DNA of 64,000 nt, taken from contig JAWQEG010000286.1 in NCBI GenBank assembly GCA_033782935.1, positions 1,749,501 to 1,813,500 on the forward strand, read 5' to 3'. The notes below the pieces were generated by a model. It saw only the letters and a program-made list of their open reading frames with translations. It was not told where the DNA came from and did not search any database. Below are positions 1 to 11,931 of the stretch, in pieces. The translations under genes were made by a program, and so were the position numbers. The DNA is from Petrolisthes cinctipes (taxonomy: Eukaryota > Arthropoda > Malacostraca > Decapoda > Porcellanidae). Every line of letters begins with the position of its first letter. Position 1 is the stretch's first letter.

Positions 1-965
1 TCTTCATTTATAAATTCTACTCTAATTGTGTCATATTTTTAATTTACTAGTTATTTGAATTGCATTTAATCTAACTCTAGAATCATGAATTATACTGATC
101 TGTCATAAATTATATGTATAATTATTTATATACATACATTTATCTATGATATTTCTTGATGGAGTATTTTACATTGCCCAGATTGCGGCATTGTCACTTC
201 GGATTCCTCCGAGCAAGCCTTCATGCTGACTTCCTTCCCAACTCACCACCTTCGCCAAGATGTTTTGAAACCTTAGAAACCTTTGCTTAAGATATTGGGA
301 TAGGTGGCTCAGGGGTTTTAGTTTTATGGCATAACAACTCTAGCATGTACAGTTGGCCTGATGAATTCTTATACACCACTGTGACATCAAGGGTTCGTAA
401 CAACTAGAAAATGTAGTTAATTTCCTAACACCAAGCTTATCTAGTAATGTTATTTGGTTGATACTTAAATCAGTCAACAACATTAGAGAAAATTATCAAG
501 GGTAGTACAGTATTTGGGAGCACTTACACAAGTACATTGGGGTGTAGAATAGGTTGATCTTGTCCTACAAACTTGTTAGAAATTCTAAAGTACAGTACAG
601 TACTGTAGACAATAGTGATAGACTAAGGACTAGTCACTGAGAAATAAGTTTAAGACTTGGAGTAGTACTGTATGTATTTGCCATACATGCCCATCCCACC
701 TCAATGTATTACATTTCACCTTCCCAACCATCTCACACAATCCCAATTGCCTTCTTACTCATGCTGCAGTCCCAATTGCCTTCTTACTCATGCTACACCT
801 CTCATTACTTTCTCCATCCCACCTGGTATTGGGAAGGGTAAGTTAACATTATAGTAGTGTATATTATACAGTATACTGTACTGTATTTGTCAAGAAATAG
901 TCACTAAGGATAGCTTTACAGGATGCTTTTTCTCTAGGCCTTTGTGTTAAGTAACCTTTCACTTT
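1..965. other. AT-rich sequence with no recognisable gene
   Basis: I see no supported coding region, RNA gene or element end here. Short ORFs lack recognisable motifs. Two nearby copies of a short phrase (about 740-760 and 770-790, both reading cccaattgccttcttactca) form a small local direct repeat. Confidence 0.5.
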
Positions 966-1536
966 ACAGAATTGGCACCTGACTCTTATGAAGCTCCTAC
1001 CCAAACCTCTGCTGTTGGAGTGAGACTATTAACACCAAGAGTTAGAAACAACTAAAGAAGGTAGCTCTGCTTCATCAGGTGGACATAATCTGGCAGTTTG
1101 TTGGTCCTGTTGTGGTTTCCTACATTCTGGGAATAATAATGTGTATGCCCTACAACAGCAGCTGTCTGAGGTGTCTCTAAAATTGGAGAAAGTAACAAAA
1201 ATTAAAAGACAGAACTAAATTTAGAGGAATTACGAGCAACAAAGATTAATGGAGCTTGTTGGAGAAAATGGTGACATCAAAAATAAATTGTTAAAACAAT
1301 CCTTAGATTAGACAATGATATTCTGCTTAAGGAAAATACAGAGTACAAAAATTTGGTATCAGAGTACAACCTTGAAAAAGCAAAACAAACTTATGCCAAT
1401 AAACCTATTATCCCACCATCTATGACTATATGTATCCTCACAGCCTTGTTAGGCTTCTGTTTTGTTCTATGTGCTAGTTCCCCCTTTATTAGTCTGTTTC
1501 CTTATACCATCTGTGTAGTAAATGTCTTCTGAGGCC
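966..1536 (+). pseudogene. Decayed coding fragment: CxxC segment, coiled coil, C-terminal membrane anchor
   Basis: I do not recognise the gene. The sequence reads as protein only if frame changes and in-frame stops are tolerated. It begins just after an acceptor-like tttacag at about 960-968. A Ser/Gly-rich piece with a CWSCC motif comes first (about 1057-1130). A heptad-like Lys/Glu/Leu stretch follows (about 1150-1210 and 1310-1395). The last open piece, about 1311-1533, ends in a hydrophobic run (MTICILTALLGFCF and onwards) that fits one transmembrane segment, then a TGA stop. Coiled coil plus a terminal anchor suggests a membrane-tethered structural protein or a retroelement accessory product. 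At least two frame breaks make a functional gene unlikely unless introns explain them. Confidence 0.4.
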
Positions 1537-1985
1537 TGGTACTGTACTAGTTTAAGTATTGTTGGATTATGGTACTAAATCATATTCCAGTTGTATGAAC
1601 ACTTTATGTGCTTGAATTTTTAAAAACTTCAGAGTTATCATTGCAAGGGAAGAATAGTTAGAAGTAAATGAGCATGAGAGGGTAAGATGCAGCATATAAA
1701 TAATTTCTGTAGCACTCAGTACATGGTTGAATGTCATACTTGATAATCATAGTTCTTGGCTTGTACAACAGCTTTAAAATGTACAGTTTATTATAGTAGC
1801 TGTATTTTTGTAGGAAGAACTGTTCCATGCTGACTTTTTACACTATGGGTGAGAGGTTACAGACTTTTGATTCATTCAGATTTGCTCACTTTTTTTCACT
1901 CGCCTCTGTATTTAATACTGTACTTTAGAGTTCAAGGAAATAAATTACTCGTGTCTACTTTTATGTTCTTAATTATTTGTATTTC
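1537..1985. other. Intergenic, nothing recognised
   Basis: AT-rich DNA between the decayed coiled-coil fragment and the LINE fragment. No motif, repeat boundary or RNA structure is evident by eye. Confidence 0.5.
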
Positions 1986-2375
1986 TGTACATCTTTGTTT
2001 CCTCTTCTTTTAATTAATTTCTTACTGTGACCTCTAATTGTAGGTATTCCCTGTTGACACAAGTTTTCTATATCCTTACTATTCCATACTACTACAGCAT
2101 ATTCCAAGGTAGGCCTTATAAAGGATGTAATTATTTTCTTGACCATTTCTTCATCTATTTAAGTGAAGGTGGCTCTCAAGTTTGCTAACAATGTATACAT
2201 GTTTCTCACTTTTTCATTTATATGATCATCTGGTGTCAATTTCTTATTTATCGTTACCCCTAAATCTCTTTCTTTCTCTGCTTTATTTAATATTTTATTT
2301 CCAAGCTTGTACTGCCAATTTGGTCTTCTCTCACTTCTACCAAATTTAATAATAATGTGTTTAATATCTTCAGTT
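1986..2375 (-). pseudogene. LINE reverse-transcriptase 3' fragment (CR1/Jockey-like)
   Basis: On the minus strand the sequence encodes the C-terminal part of a non-LTR retrotransposon polymerase. It contains a DLGVTINKKL block, then H-x5-K-x10-A-x-LR, a stop, and then EEMVKKIITSFIRPTLEY followed by a VVWN motif, which is the usual 'thumb' region. A short internal deletion then joins to the GIPTIRGHSKKL block that marks the 3' end of such ORFs. The fragment has an in-frame stop near 2159 and lacks the catalytic domain, so it is a dead 5'-truncated copy. It is unrelated in sequence to the RTE-like LINEs further right. Confidence 0.75.
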
Positions 2376-3041
2376 TCCAGAACTAAAGTAGTTAAAGGAA
2401 GTACATTATTATGCCAAGATAACTCAAACACAAAAATGTATTGCACACTGGCAAAGTAAATAGTAATTAAGAGTAAACAGAAAAAATTAACAAACTTCTC
2501 GGAATAGCAAAATGACTGCACAGACTACTGGATATACAAAACTACAGAAGGGCCTGTAAAGAAACGTTCTTTTTCTTGCAAGTAATGAAAGTTCACATTT
2601 GAAAGTAAATCATGTACAAAAAGAAGCGAAATTGTGGGTGAAGTTAGAGTTAATGTGGGGAGAAACTCCGAGAAAGATGGGTGAGAGACATGATATGCAT
2701 GTAATACAACTTAAAGAAATATTAACGAATCTCTAGGAATTTCAGCTTGTAAATACAGTGCTATAGCCTTCAATATAGCATACACTAGTCTACTATTCAT
2801 GAAAACTATATCCACAACTATCAATTAACTATTTTAGAGAACACCACACACGTATGATGTATAAATCATGTATTAAAACCGAGAATAAGGAGAGATTATT
2901 TAAGTTTGAACGAGATTACTGCATGCGAGGGTCTCCAGCAGGGTCTCCAGTGAGCGTCATCACTTTGACGTCACGGAGCGCGTGACGTCACGGCTGAATT
3001 GATGACGTTTCACTGAACTATCCTTATTACTGTCTCTCATC
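2376..3041. other. Flank of the foldback element with clustered TGACGTCA motifs
   Basis: No gene is seen. From about 2964 to 3007 there are three TGACG-type motifs, two of them full TGACGTCA palindromes (near 2965 and 2983), just outside the left terminal inverted repeat. The right flank of the foldback carries a TGACGTCA of its own at about 47732-47741. This may mean that the inverted terminus extends further in diverged form. Confidence 0.4.
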
Positions 3042-3175
3042 CTTGGTTCCCATGGACCCGTTTATGTCAGGTCAGCTAGTTTGAGTGATCATGTGGTGGA
3101 ACATGGTATGACTCACTAGGTATATGTAGATATATTATATGTAGATATATGTAGTTATAACCGGTACAATGGAAA
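3042..3175 (+). repeat. Left outer terminal inverted repeat
   Basis: This mirrors 47583-47716 base for base without indels: the phrase ccggtacaat at 3161-3170 pairs with 47588-47597. The two visible differences are a T/C in GAG(T/C)GATC and a G/A in ACTAG(G/A)TATATG. It contains a tandem TATATGTAGA motif before running into the satellite. Confidence 0.9.
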
Positions 3176-5505
3176 ATTTAATAATGACAAACATAAAAAT
3201 TACAAATTTATTAATGACAAATTTAATGATAATTTAAAAAGATTTTAATAATGACAAACTTAATAATGACAAACTTAATAATGACAGATTTAGTAATAAC
3301 AAATTTAATAATGACAGATTTAATAATGACAGATTTAATAATGACAAACTTAATATGACAAATTTATAATGACAAATTTAATAATGACAGATTTAATGTA
3401 TTGACAATTCATAATGACAATTTAAGAATGATAAATTTAATAATGATAGATTTAATAATGACAAATTTGATAATGACAAATTTAATTATGACAGATTTAA
3501 TAATGACAGTTTTAATAATGATAAATTTAATAATGACAAATATATTAATGACAAATTTAATAATGACAATTTTTTTATAAAGACAAATTTAATGTATTGA
3601 CAATTAATAATGACAAATTGAATAATGACAGATTTTATAATGACAGATGTAATAATGACAAATTTAATAATGACAAATTTAATAATGACAATTTAATAAT
3701 CACAAATTTAATAATGACAAATTTAATAATGACAAATTTAATAATGAAAAATATATTAATGATAAATTTAATAATGACAAATTAAATAAAGACAAATTTA
3801 ATAATGGCAATTTTAATGACAAATTTAATAATGACAAATTTATTAAAGACATTTAATAATGACAGATATAATAATAAATGATTTAATTATGACAGATTTA
3901 TTAATGACAAATTTAATAATGAAAATTTTATAATTAAAAATAATTTAATAATGACAAACTTAATAATGACAAATTTAATAATGACAGATTTAATAATGGC
4001 AGATTTAATAATGACAAATTTATTAATAACAGATTTAATAATGACAAATTTAATAATGACAAATTTAAGAATGACAAATTTAATAATTACAAATTATATA
4101 ATGACAAATTTAATAATGAAAAATTTATTAATCATAAATTTAATAATGACAAATTAAATAATGACAAATTTAATAATGACAATTTTAATGACAAATTTAA
4201 TAATGAAAAATTTATTAATGACATTTAATAATGACAGATTTAATAATGAATTATTTAATTATGACAAGAGTTATTAATGACAAATTTAATAATGACAAAT
4301 TTAATAATTATAAATAATTTAATAATGACAAACTTAATAATGACAAATTTAATAATGACAAATTTAATAATGAAAATTAGATAATGACTGATTTAATAAT
4401 GACAAATTTAATAATGACAAATTTAATAATGACAGATTTAATAATGGCAGATATAATTATGACAATTCTCTTATGATAAATTTAATATATTAACAATTTA
4501 TAAACACAAATATAATTAATAATGACATATTTATTAATGACAAATTAAATGATGACAAATTTGACAATGACAAATTTGGTTTAATGAAAAATTTAATATA
4601 TTGGCAATTAATAATGACAAATTTAATAATGACAAAATTAATAAGGCCAAATTTAATAATAACAAATTTAATAATGACAGATTTTATAATGACTGATTTA
4701 ATGAGAGATTTAATAATGACAAATTTAATAATGACAAATTTAATAATGACAAAATTAATAAGGCCAAATTTAATAATAACAAATTTAATAATGACAGATT
4801 TTATAATGACTGATTTAATGAGAGATTTAATAATGACAAATTTAATAATGACAAATTTAATAATGACAATTTTAATAATGACAAATTTTATAATGACTAA
4901 TTTAATAATGACAAATTTTTTAATGGCAAATTTAATAATGACAATTTTTAAAATGACAAATTCAATAATGACAAATTTAATAATGACAAATATAAAAATG
5001 ACAAATTTAATAATGACAAATTTAATAATGACATATTTAATAAAGACAGATTTAATAACGAAAGATCTAATAATGAAAAATTTAATATATTGACAAATTA
5101 TAATGACAAGTTTAATAATGATAAATTTAATAATGATTGATTTAAAAATGACAAATCTTATAATTCAAAATTTAAAAATGACAAATCTTATAATTCAAAA
5201 TTTAAAAATGACAAATTAAAAGTTACAAATTTAAAAATGACAGATTTAATAATGACAGATTTAATAATAAAAAATAAATAATGACAAATTTGATAATGAC
5301 AAATTTAATAATAAATTAAAAATAATTTAATAATGATAAACTTAATAATGACAAATTTAATAATGTCAAATTTATTACTGACAAATTAAATAATGACAGA
5401 TTTAATAATGACAGATTTAAAATGACAGAATTAATAATGACAAATTAAAAAAAAGTGAAAAATATAATAATGACAAATTTATTAATGACAAATTTAATAA
5501 TGTTA
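3171..5505 (+). repeat. 15-bp satellite array, forward orientation (left outer arm)
   Basis: Tandem units of the type AATAATGACAAATTT, with common variants GACAGATTT and CAAATTTATTAATG. A longer variant containing TATTGACAATTAATAATG recurs every few hundred bases and gives a loose higher-order pattern. A 120-bp sub-block is duplicated in tandem at about 4605-4720 and 4730-4845. Because 15 is a multiple of three, long pentapeptide ORFs appear in several frames; they are not genes. Confidence 0.95.
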
Positions 5506-7146
5506 TTAATAAATCTGTCATTATTAAATTTGTCATTATTAAATCTGTCATTATTAAATCTGTCATTATTAAATCTGTCATTATCAATTGTCATTATTAA
5601 ATTTGTAATTATTGAATTTGTTATTATTAAATTTTTCATTAATAAATTTTTGTCATTATTAAATTTGTCGTTTTAAATTTGTCATTATTAAACTTGTCGT
5701 TATTAAAATTGTCATTATTATATTTGTCATTATTAAATGTCATTATCAATTGTCATTATTAAATTTGTAATTATTGAATTTGTCATTATTCAATCGATCA
5801 TTATTAAATTTGTCATTAGTAAATTTCTCGTTATTAAATTTGTCATTATTATTTGTTAGTATAATAAATTTGTCATTATTAAATTTGTAATTATTGAAAT
5901 TGTCATTATTAAATTTGTCATTATGAAATTTGTCATTAAATTTGCCATTATGATATTTGTCATTATTAATTGTCAATATATTAAATCGGTCATTACTAAA
6001 TTAGTCATTATTAAACTGTTATTATTAAATCTGTCATTATTAAATCTGTCATTATTAAATCTGTCATTGTTAAACCTGTTTTTATTAAATTTGTCGTTAT
6101 TAAGTCTACCATTATTAAATTTGACATTTTTAAGTCTGTCTTTATTGAACTTGTCATTATTAATTTGTTATTATTAAATTTGTCATTATTAAATTTGTCG
6201 TTTTTAATTTGTCATTATTAAAGATGTCGTTATTAAATTTGTCATTATTAAATTTGTCATTATTAAATCTGTCATTATTAAATATGTTATTATTAAAGTT
6301 GTCATTATTAAATTTGTCATTATTAATTGTCAATATATTAAATCTGTCATTATTAAATTTGTCATTATTATATCTGTCATTATTAATTTTGACATTATTA
6401 AATCTATTATTATTAAATCTGTCATTATAAATCTGTCATTATTAAATCTATCGTTATTAAATTTGTTATTTTTAAATTTGTCGTTAAGTCCATCATTATT
6501 AAATTTGTCATTATTAAATTTGTCGTTACTAAATTTGTCATTATTAAATTTGTCATTATTTAATTTGTCATTATTAAATTTGTCATTATGAAATTTGTCA
6601 TTATTAAATCTGTCATTATTGAATTTGTCATTATTATATCTGTCATATTTAAATCTGTCATTATTAAATTTGTCATCCTTAACTCTGTCATTGTTAATTC
6701 TGTCATTATCAAATTTGTCATTATTAATTGTCAATATATTAAATATGTCATTATTAAATTTGTCATTATTAAATTTGTGTTTATTAAATGTCATTATTAA
6801 ATTTTTCATTATTAAATTTGTCATTATTGAATTTGTCATTATTAAATTTGTCATTATTGAATCTGTCATTATTAAATTTGTCATTATTAAATTTGTCATT
6901 ATTGAATTTTTCATTATTAAATCGTTCATTATTAAATTTGTTATTATTAAATTTGTCTTTAGTAAATTTGTCATTATTAAATTTGTCATTATTAATCGTC
7001 AATATATTAAATTTGTCATTATTAAATTTGTCATTATTGAATTTTTTATTATTAAATCGTTCATTATTAAATTTTTCTTTAGTAAATTTGTCATTATTAA
7101 ATTTGTCATTATTAAATTTGTCATTATTAAATTTGTCATTATTAAT
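5506..7146 (-). repeat. 15-bp satellite array, reverse orientation (left inner arm, part 1)
   Basis: The same satellite switches orientation at about 5505 within a few bases and now reads AAATTTGTCATTATT. The junction is itself a small palindrome (TTAATAATGTTATTAA). The array is cut at 7146 by the THAP-fragment element and resumes at 8189 in the same orientation. Confidence 0.95.
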
Positions 7147-8188
7147 GGGGAATTTTCTAAACTCGTGGTTGCCACCAGGTGGCATCACAATCGGCGGTTC
7201 ATCGCGCACACAAGCAAAATAAAATATTCCTTCAGAGTCATTCTATACACAAAAAAAATGCATCGAGCTTAAATGATACATATTTCTACACAATTCTTTC
7301 TAAGTAGTAAAACACAGGTAAAATAGTACTATTCGTGATCAAAAGGAGTTAAGTTGATTTTCTGGTGAAATTGGCATTCAGATTATTTGGCCATCTCGGG
7401 ATTACCAAACAGGTACACCATTGATTGGAAACAAAGTAAATGAAAATACAATAAACATAAAAAGAACATGCAGGTCATAGTTAAAACTCCGAATTACATA
7501 GATCAACTTCCTGGTTTATTGAAATACATATTTCAATTGAGAATAGGCAACTCGAATGTGCTGGCGAAGTAGTCGAATCGTATAGCAACTATCCACCGTT
7601 TCCTTTGTCCAGCTTCTTTGGGGAATTTGTGGCCCCCATGTCTATTAACACATTGAGGGACACAACACGATGATGGCATGGTTGATAAAGTTGATTGTTG
7701 AGGTCTTGAGGAGTGAGGACTCTCCCTCTCGGATGTTTGTTTTGGTTCCAACTCGCTGAGTCTCGCTCGGCTACTTTTGCCTTGTCGCTCACTTGGTGAA
7801 GGAGATGCTAATATCTCCACAAAAATACCTATATCTATATATTACCATGTTACTGGGTATGTTACGTCATAATATGTAGTACAGTCTTAATCATATTTAT
7901 TTGTGTTGTCCAAATAAATAGATTTTAGCCTTGGCATATGCCTTACTTTAAATATCGACAGCAGAAGGTCGATAATCACGAAACAAAAATATCTAATTTA
8001 ACCAACTTATCTCAAAATTATCCATACAGGGTATTAAAAAGTCGATGCAGGATTTCGAAAGTATCATAATGATTAAGGTTCTATGCATTTGTATGCTGAT
8101 GGGATTTAAAAAAAAAATATTTTAGCTCATGTCGCATGAACTGACTGCACAGCAGTGACATCTAGCGGATTAGCTTCAGAAATTCCCC
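7147..8188. mobile_element. Non-autonomous DNA element with GGGGAATTT termini carrying a THAP exon
   Basis: The ends are inverted: GGGGAATTTTCTAAAC at 7147 and, read inward from 8188, GGGGAATTTCTGAAGC. Flanking satellite reads ...attaat before and attgtcaat after, while undisturbed units read attaattgtcaat, which implies a 2-bp AT duplication or a very short target duplication. Near the left end is TGCCACCAGGTGGCA (7170-7184), a 15-nt near-palindrome. The interior is ordinary-composition DNA with a THAP-domain fragment on the minus strand. The superfamily is unclear; THAP domains occur in P, Kolobok and other elements as well as host genes. Confidence 0.65.
7533..7820 (-). pseudogene. THAP zinc-finger N-terminal fragment
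   Basis: Within the minus-strand ORF, a methionine about 48 residues in starts MPSSCCVPQCVNRHGGHKFP. It continues through an EAGQRKRWIVAIR block, the N-terminal half of a C2CH THAP domain (C-x4-C, then FPK, then KRW). The second half with C-x2-H and AVPSIF is missing, and the frame runs into unrelated residues and a stop after AIR. No GT donor sits exactly at the break, so truncation is more likely than an intron. The N-terminal Ser/Arg-rich extension is probably not translated. A captured or decayed first exon of a THAP transposase or host gene would fit. Confidence 0.65.
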
Positions 8189-9095
8189 ATTGTCAATAAA
8201 TTAATTTTGTCATTACTAAATTTGTCATTATTAAATTTGTCATTATTAAATTTGTTATTATTAAATTTATTATTATTAAATTTGTCATTATTAAATTTGT
8301 CATTCTAAAATCTGTTATAATTAAATCTGTCATTGTTGTATCTGTCATTATTAAATTTGTCGTTATTAATTGTCAGTATTTAAAAATTTTCATTATTAAT
8401 CTTGTCATTATTAAATATGTCATTATTAAATTTTTCATTATTAAATTTTTCATTATTATTTGTCAATATATTAAATTTGTCATTATTAAATTTGTCGTTA
8501 CTGAATTTGTCATTATATAATCTGTCATTATAATATCTGTCATTATTAAAGTTGTCATTATTAAATTTGTCATTATTAATTGTCAATATATTAAATCGGT
8601 CATAATTAAATTTGACATTATTAAATCTATTATTATTAAATCTGTCATTATTAAATCTATCGTTATTAAATTTGTCATTTTTAAATTTGTCATTATTAAA
8701 TTTGTCATTATTAAATTTGTCATTATTAAATTTGTCATTATTAAATTGGTCATTATTTAATTTTTCATTATTAAATTTTTCATTATTTAATTTGTCATTA
8801 TTAAATTTGTCATTATTAAATTTGTAATTATTAAATCTGTCATTATTAAATTTGTCATTATTTAATCTCTCATTATTAAATTTGTCATTATTAAATTTGT
8901 CATTTTTAAATTTGTCATTATTAAATTTGTCATTATAATATATGTCATTAAATTTGTCATTATTATATTTTTCATTAATAATTTTGTCATTATTAAATTT
9001 GCCATTATGAAATTTGTCATTATTAATTGTCAATATATTAATTCAGTCATTATTAAATTTGTCATTATTGAATTTGTCATTATTAAATTTGTCAT
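8189..9095 (-). repeat. 15-bp satellite array, reverse orientation (left inner arm, part 2)
   Basis: Direct continuation of the reverse-oriented array after the THAP-fragment element. It stops abruptly at about 9095 where the 5'-truncated LINE begins. Confidence 0.95.
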
Positions 9096-10584
9096 GCCAG
9101 CCATCAGCGTCCCCCCAGTGGGGGAGTGGACAGATATGGCTGCAGGCGGGGGATGGAGGCAGGTGGTAGACGACAGGATGTACAGGGAGAATTAGAAAGG
9201 GAAGAGGTTAGGAAAGCAATAGGGAACTTGAAGATGGGAAAGGCACCGGGGGTGGATGGGATAACTGCTGAAATGCTAAAGTGTGGGGGGGAGGTAGTGG
9301 TGGAGTGGATGTTGCTTATATGCACATTGGCTTGGAGGCAGGGAGAGGTGCCAGAGGATTGGAGGAGAGCCATAATTGTACCTTTCTATAAGGGGAAGGG
9401 GAATAAGGAGGAGTCTGGTAGTTATAGGGGAATAAGCCTTCTTAGTGTACCGGGGAAGGTATATGGGAAGGTTCTTACTGAAAGACTGGTTGATGTAACA
9501 GGGAATAAAGTTAGTGAGGAGCAGGGAGGGTTCAGAAAGGGTAGAGGATGTGTGGACCAAATATATGCATTAAAATCAATAGTGGAGAAATATATTGGGA
9601 AGGGTAGAAAGTTGTATGCTGCCTTCATGGACTTGGAGGAGGCATACGATAGGGTTGATAGGAAAGCTATGTCAGAGGTGTTGAGAATTTATTGTGTTGG
9701 GGGGTCGTTGCTGAAAGGCATTGAGGCCTTTTATGCAGATGCAACAGCATGTGTACGGGTAGAGGGTGATCTAAGTGAGAGTTTTAATATTAGTGTAGGG
9801 CTGAGACAGGGATGTGTTATGTCACCATAGTTGTTCAATATATATATGGATGGTTGTATGAGAGAGATTAAAGCCAAAGTGAATGGGTTGGAGGTGAAGT
9901 TGAGGCTGAATGAAGCAAATTGGTCTTTGAAGTTTATTTGCGGATGACACTGTGTTGATGGCTGAGAGTCAAAGGGAGTTACAGAGAGTGGTAGACGAAT
10001 TTCAGTCAGTGTGTAAACGAAGGAAACTGAAGGTGAATGTTGGCAAAAGTAAATCGATGGTGTATGAGAGAGCAGAAACTGAAGTGATTGACTTTGCTAC
10101 ACCTTACAGAGTGGGAGTACCAACTGGGACTAAAGGTGAGATAACTCTGAGGGGTGAGAGGATGGAGGAAGTGAAGGAATTTAAGTACCTGGGTACAGTT
10201 CTGTGTAAACATGGAAGTATGGAAGGAGAAATTAGGGAGAGAGCAGTGAAGGGTAGACAGGTCATAGGATCATTGGGAAGGATTATGAAGGGTAGAAGTG
10301 TGAGTATGGAGGTGAAAAGGGGACTGAGAAATAGTATAATCCTGCCGACACTGATATATGCATCAGAGACATGGATATGGAGTAGGGCGTATCAATCTAG
10401 AATAGGTGCTGTGGAAATGAGTTACTTGAGAGGAGCATGTGGCCTGTCTAGGTTGGATGGAGAAAGAAAAGAAAGTGTATACGAGAGATATGGTATGAGT
10501 GAGAAGGCAATTGGTATTGAGTGTGAAGTGGTTGAGAGAGTGAAGCGAAATACACTGAGATGGTTTGGACATGTGGAGAGAATG
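9096..10584 (+). pseudogene. RTE-like LINE copy A, 5'-truncated, part 1 (split by Gypsy)
   Basis: Encodes the reverse transcriptase of an RTE-like non-LTR element. The frame at 9126-9830 carries MGKAPGVDGITAEMLK, YRGISLLSVPGKVY, QGGFRKGRG, an FMDLEEAYDRVD motif and GLRQGCVMSP. A stop (TAG where copy B reads tryptophan) and a frameshift follow. From 9952 to 10584 it carries the post-catalytic LKVNVGKSK, EFKYLGTVL and RWFGHVERM blocks. The FADD catalytic motif falls in the disrupted stretch near 9940. The coding sequence continues after 30051: the interruption is exactly the Gypsy insertion, flanked by AATG at 10581-10584 and 30052-30055. The endonuclease domain is absent, so this was a truncated copy on arrival. 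Confidence 0.85.
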
Positions 10585-11931
10585 TGTAACGACTCGAAAA
10601 TATATGGATAATGAATGAGCGTTAACACAAAAAAAAAATTATTGGTGTCTTTTTAAGCCTTCCTCGTCCCGGCCAGGCGGTAGGAGAATTGAGAATGATA
10701 TAGGAAAGGGGGCAAATACACTAAGATGTCTATAAAGTTTTCCCATTGAATTTATTACACACACACGATATTAATGAAGAATCTACTATAAATGATAATT
10801 ATGCGGAACTTTAGCTTGGAATTAACTAAAAAAAATAAGAACAATGATGACCAGAATCAACCTTATAACTATACTTAGAATTTAACTTAGAATTATACTT
10901 AGAATTAGACTTGGAACTATACTTAGAATTTAACTTAGAATTATACTTAGAATTAGACTTAGAACTATACTTAGAATTAAACTTAGAACTATACTTAGAA
11001 TTAAACTTAGAACTACACTTACTCCTACTGAGAACACATGTACAAGAAAATAATTTCACCAAAGAATGACAAAAGAAAATCACATAGAAATTAATAACAC
11101 AGAAATAAACACTCACGGCGGGCAATGTACCCCGAACCGTAATATGGATATCGAGAACTACCACTAAGAATTAACTTTCCCAGATATCTTTGACTCGCAC
11201 GACCTCGTGGACCAGAACACCACCTGTTTGAAGGTGAAGCCGGAGAGAGAATCAGTTCTTAATTTATCACTGTTATCATAGGGCAAATTGTTAATTTTAA
11301 TACAGCAAGCACTTATTAGACACTTACTCTTTAGTTATGGAATATTATTATTGCTTTAAGTACACTAATTATTATAGTTAACACAGACTGTTTTCAACCG
11401 TACCTGTTTGAAGGGGAAGCCGGAGAGAGAATGAGTTCTCCCCAAGCTCAACGAAATATTGGAACATAAATTACTTCGTCAATAACCCTCTGGGACTGCT
11501 AATTACTTTTGTAGTGAGTTTTTAAAATAAGATAGGAGATAGGGTGAGTCAGGTAAGTGGTCTCGGAGGTTAGTTAACTACCCATTATGCTAATCAGGAA
11601 ATAACATACATTGTTTTAAAGACTCCGCTATACTCGCTCGAATTCCATATAAGCTGATGCAATACTCATACTCATTACATCATGGTTGTTACCACGTCCT
11701 CCTGATCAACCCATCTCCCAAAATACATACACATAATTAATTTCCTACCTATTATAATAACTAACATGTCTATATTATATATATACAAACATTATACATT
11801 ACCAGTAATAACTACTCTCACGTTTTCTTTTTCTTCGGCCATGACTTCAACTCGAGGATGGACAAGAAAAAAATAAATAAAAGGGGTAACTCAAAGAGAT
11901 CCATTGAATAAAAATAAAAAGGAGTGTTACA
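10585..11931 (-). repeat. Gypsy 3' LTR (left copy)
   Basis: Starts TGTAACGACTCG and ends GTGTTACA. It includes an internal 15-bp-scale minisatellite (ACTTAGAATTATA / ACTTAGAACTATA, about 10870-11010), whose open frame gives a Lys/Ser/Asn-repeat ORF that I do not regard as a gene. Two copies of a CCTGTTTGAAGG-GGAAGCCGGAGAGAGAAT phrase lie at about 11225 and 11405. Confidence 0.95.

Noticed and set aside
3597..7222. Long ORFs of IMTNL, NNDKF, SLLNL and VIIKF repeats as genes
   Set aside because: They are the phased 15-bp satellite read in several frames on both strands; no start context, domain or codon signal supports coding.
3171..9095. CRISPR-like array
   Set aside because: Units are contiguous 15-bp tandem repeats without unique spacers, and the host is eukaryotic.
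10826..11164. 112-codon Lys/Ser/Asn-repeat ORF, also at 28948-29286
   Set aside because: It lies within both LTRs across an internal minisatellite and has no conserved motif; treated as LTR sequence.
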